From Istiophorus platypterus (lineage: Eukaryota > Chordata > Actinopteri > Istiophoriformes > Istiophoridae), in the NCBI GenBank assembly GCA_016859345.1, contig CM029126.1, forward strand, positions 2,537,001-2,601,000: a stretch of DNA of 64,000 nucleotides. Direction: 5' to 3'. Of the stretch, positions 1 through 9,172 are shown piece after piece. Positions within the stretch are counted from its first letter, which is position 1, and each line of letters opens with the position of its first letter. The position numbers were made by a program, and so were the translations under genes. The notes under the pieces were generated by a model, which made no database searches, was not told where the DNA came from, and saw only the letters and a list, made by a program, of their open reading frames with translations.

Positions 1-185
1 GTGATTGCACGAGGTCAAATATAACGGTTTTAACGGTTTATTCAATACGATACTTGTTCTATCCAGATCCAGATTAAAACAAGTGGTTCCTTAGCTTTGA
101 TGTAAAATTTGCTTATTCAACAGTTATACTATGACTGCAGGTAAGACTTTTGTCATCATTGAGTCATCTGCCCATTATTTTCTAG

Positions 186-311
186 ATTGATCAATTGGTC
201 AGTAAAGTGACAGAACACAATGAGAAATGCCCACCAATACGTCCTGTAGAGCGTTCATCAAATGTCCTGACACCAAGACAATTTTTTGGACATGATTTGT
301 ATGAAAAATGA
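186..311 (+). CDS. Terminal coding exon of an unidentified gene (partial)
   Basis: A pyrimidine-rich stretch ending in CTAG at 181-185 precedes an open frame of 41 codons and a TGA at 309-311. The peptide starts IDQLVSKVTEHNEKC and ends TPRQFFGHDLYEK. The other two frames of this stretch hit stops quickly, so the preceding exon should end in phase 0. The composition (charged start, Pro/Arg/Ser middle, aromatic end) looks like a real C-terminus and not repeat-derived coding. I do not recognise the family. Earlier exons would lie left of the window. The exon is on the opposite strand to nt5c3a exon 1 and lies downstream of it, so it is either nested in an nt5c3a intron or overlaps that gene antisense. 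No canonical AATAAA follows closely. Confidence 0.5.
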   Translation: MDQLVSKVTEHNEKCPPIRPVERSSNVLTPRQFFGHDLYEK

Positions 312-1095
312 CTTACGCAATTAATCAATGAATTAATGGCAGCTCTAGATTATATCAAACAAAGCACAGGAGTTCACATGTTTTAGGTCACGGTAAAAAT
401 TTCAGACAGACGAGTGAGATGCGTTACAGCTTGTGTGGTTTCCCCTTTAACACACTGCTTTAGCAACACTGGAACTATAGCTGAAACGATCAGTGGATTA
501 GTCAGTTCTCAGAAAACGGATCTACAGCTATTTTTATAATCCATTATTTGTTTTTGAATATTTTTCAAAGTAAAACTCCACACATTTATTGTGGTAAAAT
601 TAACAATTAACTGATGAAATAATTTGCTGCTTTTCTTTGCCATATCTGACTATAAAATAAGTATTTTGGGGTTTTTATCTGTGTTTCAATTAAAACAAAC
701 AATCACGGTATGTCATCTTAGGCCTTGGGAAATTTTATTGGATATTTTTCTCTATTTTTTGACAATTTATAGACAACACAACTACTCAATTCATAAAGAA
801 AATTACAAAATAGTGGTGAAAATAATCACTGGTTGCAATTCTAGCTGCGGTCTTGTCATAATTGGGGAAGCAAACCCAAGACTCCTGACGCTTTCTTCTA
901 CATCGACACTTCCATTAGAAGCTGCTCTCAACCGTCGACAGAATGACCCACGGTGCCTGCGAAAGCGTGTGCGCTGTTATTTTGAAAGCCAAGCCTCGCC
1001 ACTTCCTGTTTCTTATCTTACCTTGACGCACCTTGAGAATGCGTGTGTTTGTTTGTTTGTTTGTTTGTTTGTTTATTTGTGTGTGTTTAACTCAC
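312..1095. other. AT-rich stretch, intron 1 of nt5c3a and possible 3' UTR of the left-hand gene
   Basis: This stretch begins just after the stop of the left-hand plus-strand exon and ends at the nt5c3a exon 1 splice donor. It is AT-rich, and a (GTTT)n run lies at about 1046-1078. I see no further exon that fits nt5c3a on the minus strand and no clear polyadenylation signal. Confidence 0.4.
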
Positions 1096-1233
1096 CATCT
1101 CTATAATCCTGGTTTTCTTGCCCGCTCGCTTCTTCTTGGCGACTATGTACTGCGCCAGGACCACCCCGCCGAACAGCGCACAGACGCTGGCGCTGGCCGC
1201 GGCTCCGACCTTCACCACCGCCGTCCTGTCCAT
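1096..1233 (-). CDS. nt5c3a: nt5c3a first coding exon (cytosolic 5'-nucleotidase III), partial gene
   Basis: Read on the minus strand, ATG at 1233-1231 sits in a strong context (GCGGCCATGG) and opens 46 codons beginning MDRTAVVKVGAAASASVCAL and ending KKKRAGKKTRIIEM. A GTGAGT splice donor follows (1095-1090). This matches the known N-terminus of the long NT5C3A isoform: MDR start, small hydrophobic segment (about residues 9-31, a likely membrane anchor), then a Lys/Arg-rich patch and KIIEM/RIIEM. The enzyme is a HAD-superfamily pyrimidine 5'-nucleotidase that dephosphorylates CMP and UMP; its catalytic domain is in exons beyond the left edge. The frame stays open upstream of this ATG through a GC-rich repeat but has no upstream ATG, so 1233 is the start. 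Which nt5c3 paralogue this is cannot be settled from 46 residues. Confidence 0.8.
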
Positions 1234-1700
1234 GGCCGCCCGCCGCTGCTCCGACCAGCCCGCTGCTCCTCCGCTGCTCCTCCGCTGCTCCTCCGACCAG
1301 CCCGGCGCTGCTCCTCCGCTGCTCCTCCGACCTGCCCGGCGCTGCTCCTCCGCTCCTCCGCTCCGCCCGGAGAGAACCGTCCTGGCCTCCGTCAACAGGC
1401 GCCTTCCTACCGGTGCCGCACGCCGCCGAAGGTCGTCTGCGCGCACCAGGAGGACTCACTCTGTACGAGTTTTAAAACCCAGCCAATCTACGTAATAACT
1501 ACGAAAACTGCAAGTTAAATCAAACGCTTGTCCACAAAATGATTCCTAAATAGTGACAAATCATCACAATATTCAAAAAAAATTAACCACGACTAAAAAA
1601 AGGCACGGTATCCACGTTAGCCCTAGAGCTAACCTTATTTTAGCTAGAATTCCATTTGTACGTTACTTAGCAACACGCCGTTAGCCAGGAAGCCTGTCAG
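1234..1700 (-). promoter_or_regulatory. nt5c3a: nt5c3a 5' UTR and promoter region
   Basis: The sequence upstream of the nt5c3a ATG is GC- and CpG-rich to about 1450 and then turns AT-rich. A CCAAT box lies at 1483-1487. A near-perfect X-box-like palindrome, GTTACTTAGCAAC (1662-1674), fits the RFX-type pattern GTTRCY-N-RGYAAC. The transcription start cannot be placed from sequence alone. Confidence 0.45.
1249..1370. repeat. GC-rich minisatellite in the nt5c3a leader
   Basis: GCTGCTCCTCC blocks alternate with GACCAGCCCGGC-type blocks, giving an imperfect period of about 34 bp. On the gene strand it reads as GGAGGAGCAGC blocks, so the nt5c3a leader RNA would be G-rich and possibly structured. 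It stays open in the nt5c3a frame but starts upstream of the first ATG. Confidence 0.8.
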
Positions 1701-1820
1701 GTAAGCTAGCGTCTCTTAAAACGTCTATTTAGGCGAACGCACCATGTCGACTGGGGCGGAGGAGACGAGGAGGGAGACGAGGAGCCAAAGGTCAGAACCA
1801 CCGTGGACCCTCGGTCTCTC

Positions 1821-2018
1821 CTGCCCCGGTTCCTACCCCGGCTCCTGCCCCGGTTCTTTCCCCGGTTCTTTCCCCGGTTTCTGCCCCGGTTCTTGCCCCG
1901 GTTCTTGCCCCGGTTCTTACCCCGGTTACTGTCCCGGTTACTGTCCCGGCTCCTGCCCCGGCTCTCTCCCCGGTTACTGCCCGGCTCCTGCCCCGGTTCT
2001 TACCCCGGTTACTGCCCC
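1821..2018. repeat. 12-bp minisatellite (CCCCGGTTCTTG-like units)
   Basis: About sixteen 12-bp units of the type CCCCGGTTCTTG, CCCCGGCTCCTG or CCCCGGTTACTG run in tandem. Because the period is a multiple of three, all frames stay open. A plus-strand frame from an ATG at 1744 reads through it as Pro-Gly-Ser-Cys repeats. I regard that as a repeat artefact: no plausible downstream exon was found. Confidence 0.85.
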
Positions 2019-2089
2019 TTTCACTTCGGCTTTTAAAAAAAATACCACTTCCGTTGCTACAGGAAATACCACAATAAAAGGCATTGACA

Positions 2090-2275
2090 AAATAATGGGC
2101 TGCTCAATCCATCTATCTTATCGTTGTCTTTATTTTACTTAAATCATCTTTAATTTACTTAAACAATCTTAAATTGTCTTTTTTTTACATCTATCTCTCT
2201 ATTTTTATGTAAAGCACTTTAATTTGTCTTGTTTTTACGAGGTGCTATATAAATAAACTTGCCTTGCTTTAACAT
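2090..2275 (+). mobile_element. Decayed retroelement 3' tail (candidate)
   Basis: A T-rich segment carries a TAAAGCACTTTAATTTGTC block, then GTGCTATATAAATAAAC and a CTTGCCTTGC tail. That order (AAAGCACTTT, GTGCTATATAAATAAA, short pentamer tail) is familiar from 3' ends of retroelement copies dispersed in fish genomes. No coding part remains, so the family is uncertain. Confidence 0.4.
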
Positions 2276-4572
2276 TGTCATTTTATTTCTTTCCCGAATG
2301 GTTGTGTACATTGATGTAATTCTGCTAAAGCTGCTTATGCATCCGTTTTATATGATCAAACTGTGACATGAACTTCTAGATCATAAATTAAAGCTGTCGT
2401 TCTTTACCTTTCCTCTCTCAACAGTTTTGATAGTTTACTTTTTTCATAGATTTGGAGGAAAACGTGCTGGGTTGTTTTACGGCACAAAGGGACATTGCTC
2501 TTCACTAACATCCAGGTTTTCAATCTACCGTTTAATTCTTTCACACCAGTGCCAATCAGTGAAATCTAATAATGTACATAATTATTTGTAAGAATCCATG
2601 AACAATATCATTAATATACCACCACTTTCCAGACACACAACATGCTTTTAATAGAGAGCCTTTCCCAGAGATTTTTAGTTATTTGTTATTACAAATATAA
2701 GTTTGATTTATTTACTGTAGGTTTTATAACTTCTGGAACGGACCTCATTAGTTATGCTTTTTCTGTGTGATGTGCACTGGCTTTAACAATACCTGCTTTT
2801 TGTTTTTTGTACTTCCTGTAATAATAATATACTTTCCTGTCTGTAAGGCAACAACGAATAATTACAATAATCGCTTTTGTTTAGTTTATAATCAAACTTG
2901 ACTCGTGAAGGTATTTGTATTAAGCCTAAAGTCAGTACATATACCAAAGTACGCAAGGGAAACCACAAATTTCCCCCTACAGTTCCAACAGTTCTCTCGT
3001 GCTCTTTAACTATGTGATACGATGTGTCATTTCAATTGAAAAACCATTAGCAAGTGCTGTGGGTTTTTTAAATTACTTTGATGGTGAAAGAAACATGTAT
3101 ATGTCTCAATAGACAGAACACTTTAGCATTGCTTGTCCTCGACAAAGTTGACTGGTGGTGAAAACCGGACGTTAACCTCTCAAAGAGCAGCTACAGAGTT
3201 TCTAAGGATATCACAACAATTAAAACAGCAGTGAATAAAGCAATGCACCACACTGCCCCCAAAAAGTGCGAGTTAAAATCTATGTATGAATTTAGCAACA
3301 CAGCCTTTTTATCTGACCATAACTTACAAAACTGAGATTCTCACTTCCTTTTCCTGCTGTTTTATCAAACTTTCCAATATGACTTGCAGTTAACAAGCAG
3401 GAGAGGCCCCAGTATCTTGCTAAGGTAAACCTTGGACCTCAGTACCCGAACCTGTAACATGCTGGAAACTAATTGGCCCCCTTGCATTGAGAGACACAGC
3501 GATTCCTGAATTTATCTGCAGTTTCAAAAAGCAGGTAGACACATAACAGACATCACACTGAAATACTTCAAGAAAAAAAAGTAATAATATTTATTGTCTC
3601 AGCGGCAGTCATGCTGAATGACACGTGACATTTATGTGACATGTATAACATTTAGCGCTATGGTTACAATAACAAAGCAATTTTATCTTTCTGCAACTCA
3701 TCTTGTCAGGAGGCATCCAGAGAGAAAAACAAAAGCCTTAAAGAGGATGTGTGTGCGCGTGTGTGAGAATGAGCAAAGGGCCACGACAAGTCTTGTGACC
3801 GGCTTGCAGTAGAGAAGCAGTGTTGGAATGCATCACAAGTAAAGTCAATTCACGAGCATTAAAAAAAAAAAAAGCTCCATTGCCTGAAAATAAATAAACT
3901 GCAGCATCTCCAAGCTGCATGTGCCAAATGTCACATGATGGGAGCGAGTTTCCTTCAGGTGACTGAACACTCACAACGAGTTCCACTTTGTTTTCATGTA
4001 TGCACCACTCTTCATGCTCCAGTTCTGTTGTATTACTGGGTTTGTATGATTGGGAAGGGATTACTAACAGTGTCTTTTTAGGGAACCGGCACCACCGGTC
4101 GGGGGGGGACACGTCAGTCTATTGCTACGGCAACAGACTTTGTATCACACAAAAGACAAGTTGTTTTGTTCATTTCTCAGACTTCTGAAGAAGCGGCGGG
4201 TCAGTTTTTCTGCGTAAACGTGTGGGGAAAACTAGACATTTGAACTTATAATGAATTCCCAGATTTTTCCATTTGAAATAACTCTGTGAGATAATGTGAC
4301 AGAGATAAAGAATTTCCTGAAACCAACAACTTCATGGGACGCATCAATGTTATATATCACCTGATTTAATTAAATTCTGGTAACAAAGTGACTGAGTTAA
4401 AAACAAAACAGTTTAATGTTGTGATCATTTAGTCTCAGTCTTTTTTTGATTTACTGGGGAAGGAAAAGCTACATACGGAACACCTGTCAGCTCTAAAGCT
4501 CCCACCACAGTGCAGTCTTCTTCAGTGTCACAATCCTCATCAGAGGTGTGTGTATGTATGTGTGGACAGTAA
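2276..4572. other. Intergenic sequence and probable dctn3 3' UTR
   Basis: No exon is recognisable here. The right part is downstream of the dctn3 stop on the minus strand; a minus-strand AATAAA at 3590-3595 is a candidate polyadenylation signal and would give a 3' UTR of about 1 kb. The remaining sequence is AT-rich single-copy-looking DNA. Confidence 0.35.
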
Positions 4573-4659
4573 CTACTCCACGGGCCGGATGCCCTTGGCC
4601 TCCTCCATCGTCCTCAGGGTCTCGTCCCACTGGGTGAACTGCTTGGACAGCAGGAACAT
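4573..4659 (-). CDS. dctn3: dctn3 exon 7 (last coding exon)
   Basis: The minus-strand acceptor GACGGGCAG precedes 28 codons, MFLLSKQFTQWDETLRTMEE then AKGIRPVE, and a TAG at 4575-4573. It starts in phase 0 and continues NKM from exon 6 to give the conserved NK-M-M-F-LLSKQF. Family knowledge: this is the C-terminal helix of p24. Confidence 0.9.
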   Translation of the reverse strand: MFLLSKQFTQWDETLRTMEEAKGIRPVE

Positions 4660-4973
4660 CTGCCCGTCAGGAGATAAGAGAGTAAAACAGAAGGTTTTTA
4701 GAGACAAGAAATGCAGTATTCCCACAGCTCACACAGCTAACAGGTTTGTGTATTATATTTTGACTTGTGTTAATTTTTCATTCACTGAAATTAAAAAAAA
4801 GGTAAATCATCTTTTAAAAAGAGAAGTGCACCATTTTGTTGTATTCCTCAAAAAGCTTCTTCACGTCCTGGGACTGAGCCTCGGTTTGGTCCTGTAAAAA
4901 GAACATGAAAGAGTCAACAGATATGAGAAAAAGAGAGAGACACACACACACACAAAGAGACAAAGAGGCAAAG

Positions 4974-5019
<46 letters not shown>

Positions 5020-6605
5020 TACCTGCTCTTTGATGTGAATCTGTGACAGGCGCTGCAACTTGGTGGCGTGTTCAGGTACATCTGTGAACAAGAGAAACAC
5101 TGGTAACACATGCCCAATGGGGGTTACAATCCAATACCATCCCCCGACAAAACTAGCCTAAACCAATGTAACAGTGGTAGTTACAATGAATGAGGTCCTG
5201 CTATTAAAAACACCAAAATGTTTGATGTGACAACAGTATCATTGCTACATTGCACAAAACTCTGTGGACTGAAACTGCATCCAAAGATATTATTATTAAC
5301 AGCATTAGGGTTGTTGCAGAGATTAATAAAAAAAGAATTATTAGTTGTGGATAAGTGAAATTTAGTGATTTCCTAAGATGAACTGAATAATCTTTGCCCT
5401 TCAAAATTTCATTCAGCAGAGCTCAATCCCCTTCTAGTGCTTAACTTTTGCAGAACTCATTAAAAAAAAAAAAAAACTACACCCACACCCACACCCACAC
5501 CCACACCCACACACTTTGGAAACAGAGATTTGGAGTCTTGAATCTCAAGCTTTTCTACCAGGAAAGGAAATCATCATTGAACAGATGCAGCTTAAACAAA
5601 GACTAGTTCAAAACCTAGTATAACGCTGTACCACCCTTCATTTGTCTGCTTGTCTCCTCCTCTCTGTGTTCACATATACAGTAATTTAATTCAGCTGAAT
5701 TCTAAATAAAGCTGTTCTCCTTTCCATGTATTTCTATTTCTGTCATCGGAAAGCAGAACAAATATGAAACATGACTGAAATGGGGCCAATTAAGACAACA
5801 TGTTAACCAGCGTTCACTTCCAAGACATATCCAAGCTGTTGCTCTTCACTGTTAAAATACTGATTTTATAACCACGACATTGTCCTACAAAATCACCAGA
5901 AACACAAGATAAAGACAAAAACAGAGACAACAAAGAGGTGTGTCTGTCCAGGGAAAGCCCGACATTGCAAACACCAGGGGGAACACTGTTGATTCTCTTC
6001 TACTGAAAGTAGAAAAGGTTTGTCCAAAACAACGCTAGATGCTAAGTTGTTAAGATGGCAAATCTGCCTGTAGATACCCATTTGATGATAGAAAGTGATT
6101 GTGCCAGTCATCATTGTGCCAGTTCATTTAAAAAGTGCAACGGTCAATGTAGAAAATCCAACACTTGGCTAACCAGACCAGGGGTGTAACTTTATCACTT
6201 AGTCAGTCAGACGGTCAGGAACAGTCTTGTCTATAAAAAGACATCTTATTGAATAAGCTCCTTTCTAACTTTGCTGTCAGGGGTAAAATCCCAGAGCAGA
6301 TTTTCCTTTGTCCTTGACTTGCATGTTGTCCCGTTGGGTTTTAACTCACCTCTGATGTTAACTCACCCTGCAGCTGCAAGCTGCTGCTGAGCTGCTCCAA
6401 GACATCTTATTGAATAAGCTCCTTTCTAACTTTGCTGTCAGGGGTAAAAATCCAGAGATTTTTTTTTTTGTCCCTGACTTGTATGTTGTCCTGTCTTTTT
6501 TAAACTCACTCCTCTCTGATGTAGGTCAAGCAGCAGCGCAGCTGTGCTGCCTGCTCCAGCATCTTATTGCTAAAGCAGCCTGGGAGAGCAGGAAGTCCTC
6601 CTCTA

Positions 6606-6657
<52 letters not shown>

Positions 6658-9172
6658 CACACACGCGCACGCACACACAGCAGTATCACAATGAGAACTG
6701 AATAAGATGCAAATCACTCCTTTAGACTTCTAGAAAACAAAATTGCTTGTTATGTGATAACTTACATAATTTACAATATACCAACACTGAACTTCACAAG
6801 TACACCACCAAATATTAGAAATACTATTTAGAGCCATATACAATCAAATAATGTGTTTACAATAAGCAATCTCTCTGAGACAAATGTGATTGTAGTTGTA
6901 AATAGGTTGTTGTGGTTTTTGAGTTTACTCATCCATCCCAGGTTCCTTCCACTTCTTACCTGCGAGGATGAACTCCAGCTTCATAGCATCAGGTAAGGTG
7001 ATGTGCTCAGTGAACTGTGGGTCCAGGTACTTCAGCAGGTCCTCAACTGCAAAACAGCAACAATAAATGGGGTTAAAGACTCAGAAAACACAGTCTCAAA
7101 TCAGACTACATAAAAAAATACCTGCACTTTTGTGACATTCTGAATTTTAAACTTATACTCTGCAGCATTTTTCGCATCTTATCTCAGCGTTTTGACATTG
7201 TTAATGTTTAGTGGACAACCTAAATGAAATTAGTTTATAATATATTTCAGTACTATAGATGAACAGCCTAACATAATATATTAATGACTCAACAAATGTT
7301 AAGCATTATTTTTTTTGAGTGACTTGATAAATACATATATAAAGTGACACGCAAAGCCTATAATCCAAGTTGTCAGGGCTGATGCAGAGTGTGACTCACT
7401 CTTCTTGTGCAGGATCTTCACTCGTTCTCTTTTGTTGGCCGTGTTGGTCAGACCTGCCTGAATCCTGGCCAGAGAGTCCACACACTGCACGACAGAGGAC
7501 ACTCATGAGATTCAACATCAGTGATTACTAGGGACAGAGAAAAATCTTTACAATTTATAGCGTCACTGTGTCTGAGTAGCTTTTTTGTGCAGTATATGAT
7601 ACCATCTCTGACATGGTACAAAAACACAAAAGCTCAAGTGAAAGAGGAATTGCAGTATGTAGCAACAGAATTAAATGGATTTCTTAACCTGTGCACTTTA
7701 TTCTTGAATTTATACTGCGTTATTGCCCTGAGGACTGGAGGTTTATTCCCCTCAGATGAACATGAGAATTTGCAGTAAGCAGGACAAACATGGCCATTTG
7801 TTTATGACTATTTAGACCATTTCTATTTTGGACCCTCTCTGAGGTGCAGTTGGAATGAGCATGTTTTTTGTTTTTTTTAGTTAACAATGAATTTTTTGCT
7901 GGTAATTTAAAACTTCAGTCAATTTTCAGAAACATAAAAACACTATTTAAGTAGGACATTTTGCCACATCATTCCATCCCTGGAAATGCATCTACCACAA
8001 AACAGATCCACTTCAATGCCCTTTTGTTAGCTAAAAGTGTTCTTCTCATCATATGACACTCTGATGAGACACCCTACTCAGTGACTCGGGAGGACAGTGC
8101 ATTCTTAGCCCTTCTGCTACAAAATATGTACACTGAACGTTATTAACGCAAAGCTGCAGCATGCTAAATATGTTTTACTAAATTCCTGGACACCAGTGAC
8201 TTCAGCTCATTTAAGTGAGACATAAGCTTTGTTTGAGATATTATCAAATTACACTTAACATCATCTGTGCTTTTAGGTTTTAGGAGTACCACTACCTACT
8301 GCGCCATCACATCCATCTTATTGTTTTATGTTCTACAGAGATCATTTCATCCATCAACTTTTCCTTCCATCTATAACAGATCTAAAAACAATTTAATTTT
8401 TTTGTTTATATATTCATATATCTCAGAAATTTCAAAACATATTAAATCAACACATTAAATCCCAGAGATTCTGCTGACACCACACAGAGAAAAGGAGCAA
8501 ATCTTAACATTTGATAAAAATGAAACAGAAATGCTTTTCGTGATCAGTTACTTCGACAATTAATCAATTCGTTAGCAACTAAATGTCCGTATCACCTATC
8601 TGTATTAAAAAAGAATGAACAAAGCACTCAGTAGTTTAAACCACTCTTGTATGACTATAGATATGTTCAACAGAAACATCATATGTCATTTATTTGTTTT
8701 GAAATAAATGAGGTAAAACTAAACTCACATTTCTGACTTTTGCATTGTCGATTACTATGAGGCTAAATCACTCAACGTCACCACCATGGCCTCATAACTG
8801 ACAGCTGAAGCTAATGAACAGCTAAACTTAGCGGCCGCTTAGCTGGCAAATAACCCTATTGCAGTTGTTACCGTCTTACACAGGCGTAACCAGTAGTCAC
8901 AGCCTGTAATATAATTACATGGAGTAGTCGCTGTGGAGCTAATGTGCATAAATTTAAAAGGGCGTTCACTCCCTCCCAGTGACAGAGCCGTCGTTAGCTC
9001 TGCTAGGCTAGTAGCTGGCTAGCTAGCTTCTTTACAAGCTACCCCCCCCGTCAGTTAGCGTCAGGCGAACCTTTGCGGGTTTCCCACTCCCGGTTCTCCT
9101 CTCGCCGTATATACGAGCCTCCAGCGCCTGGAGACGCATTTCCAGATCATCCGTCTCCGCTTTTCTGTCCAT
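4573..9172 (-). CDS. dctn3: dctn3, dynactin subunit 3 (p24), seven coding exons
   Basis: Seven minus-strand exons follow the known DCTN3 sequence in order: 9172-9071, 7484-7400, 7046-6960, 6602-about 6510, 5081-5023, 4891-4832 and 4659-4573. Diagnostic stretches are NTANKRERVKILHKKIEDLL, KYLDPQF, VPEHATKLQRLSQIHIKEQ, LFEEYNKMMFLLSKQFTQWD and the C-terminal KGIRPVE. Phases match at every junction checked (0,1,1,-,1,0,0) except around exon 4. DCTN3 is the small alpha-helical subunit of the dynactin shoulder, which couples dynein to cargo and acts at centrosomes, kinetochores and the cleavage furrow. The protein is coiled-coil rich, consistent with the heptad-like N-terminus (LEMRLQALEARIYG). 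Exon 4 is anomalous (see its own entry), so as assembled the gene does not give one continuous reading frame. Confidence 0.9.
4832..4891 (-). CDS. dctn3: dctn3 exon 6
   Basis: Twenty codons, DQTEAQSQDVKKLFEEYNKM, lie between acceptor TTTTTACAG and a GTGCAC donor. Both ends are in phase 0. The donor is weak compared with GTAAGT, but the length and phase fit both neighbours. Confidence 0.85.
4979..5018. repeat. (GA)n microsatellite next to the dctn3 exon 5 donor
   Basis: About 20 GA units, read as (CT)n on the gene strand. The run begins four bases past the GT of the exon 5 splice donor (GTAACC then CTCTCT), an unusually close position. A mixed AC/AAAGAGAC stretch flanks it on the left. Confidence 0.9.
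5023..5081 (-). CDS. dctn3: dctn3 exon 5
   Basis: Acceptor TTGTTCACAG and donor GTAACC enclose 59 nt: two bases completing an Asp codon, then VPEHATKLQRLSQIHIKEQ. This is the most conserved block of DCTN3. It needs a preceding exon ending in phase 1 with G. Confidence 0.92.
5480..5512. repeat. (ACACCC)n hexamer repeat
   Basis: About five units of ACACCC follow a poly-A run. On the minus strand (the dctn3 transcript strand) this is (GGGTGT)n, a telomere-variant-like, G-rich motif inside dctn3 intron 4. Confidence 0.85.
6242..6569. repeat. ~160-bp tandem repeat overlapping dctn3 exon 4
   Basis: The 10-mer CATCTTATTG occurs at 6242, 6403 and 6560, spacings of 161 and 157 bp. Between them the blocks share CTTTCTAACTTTGCTGTCAG, GTCCTTGACTTGCATGTTGTC-like sequence, CTCTGATGT and a CTGCTCCA-ending block. 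In each unit the last part resembles the 3' half of exon 4 (minus strand TTGGAGCAG or CTGGAGCAG). Units differ by small indels as well as substitutions. The repeat has therefore copied the 3' half of exon 4, its donor and the start of intron 4. Confidence 0.8.
6510..6602 (-). CDS. dctn3: dctn3 exon 4, disrupted or mis-assembled
   Basis: After exon 3 (FILA + G) the minus strand enters through a TAG acceptor at 6604-6603 and reads EEDFLLSQAAL, which matches the family (EEQFILSQVALLEQ in human). The expected next residues LEQ are present as CTGGAGCAG but displaced by 11 extra bases (GCAATAAGATG), so the in-frame reading becomes AIRCWSRQHSCAAA and then stop. A GTGAGT donor at 6509-6504 would give a 93-nt exon. 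A second copy of the LEQ block (TTGGAGCAGCTCAGCAGC) lies at 6396 and below with its own GTGAGT donor, and is in phase with exon 5. Neither copy gives a continuous frame as assembled. The acceptor lies next to an (ACGC)n repeat instead of a normal pyrimidine tract. Either this is an assembly or read error in a repeat, or the exon is truly broken. Confidence 0.6.
6606..6680. repeat. (ACGC)n/(AC)n microsatellite at the exon 4 acceptor
   Basis: Around ten ACGC units pass into ACACAC and back to GCAC units. On the gene strand it is (GTGC)n/(GT)n and occupies the place where the exon 4 polypyrimidine tract should be. Confidence 0.9.
6960..7046 (-). CDS. dctn3: dctn3 exon 3
   Basis: Acceptor GTTTTGCAG and donor GTAAGA enclose 87 nt. 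Two bases complete Ile, then EDLLKYLDPQFTEHITLPDA and MKLEFILA, then one base of the next Glu. It matches human IEDLIKYLDPEYIDRIAIPD closely. Confidence 0.93.
7400..7484 (-). CDS. dctn3: dctn3 exon 2
   Basis: Acceptor CTGTCGTGCAG and donor GTGAGT enclose 85 nt: 28 codons from CVDSLARIQAGLTNTANKRE to RVKILHKK plus one base. The KRERVKIL-KK core is identical to mammalian p24. Confidence 0.93.
9071..9172 (-). CDS. dctn3: dctn3 exon 1 (start codon)
   Basis: ATG at 9172-9170 (AAAGAATGG context) opens 34 codons, MDRKAETDDLEMRLQALEAR then IYGERRTGSGKPAK, ending at a GTTCGC donor in phase 0. The leucine/alanine helix and IYG turn match the p24 N-terminus. The start was chosen because it is the first ATG in the exon and gives the family's usual short N-terminus. 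Confidence 0.88.

Noticed and set aside
134..140. A possible 17-bp micro-exon between TTCAACAG and GTAAGA upstream of the exon at 186
   Set aside because: The exon at 186 requires a preceding phase-0 end, and in that phase the micro-exon contains a TGA.
1744..2142. 132-codon frame with a good ATG context and Pro-Gly-Ser-Cys repeats
   Set aside because: The repeats come from a 12-bp minisatellite whose period keeps every frame open; no downstream exon or conserved domain supports a gene.
5480..5512. Interstitial telomere
   Set aside because: The unit is ACACCC (GGGTGT), not the vertebrate telomere unit TTAGGG, and the array is only about five units long.
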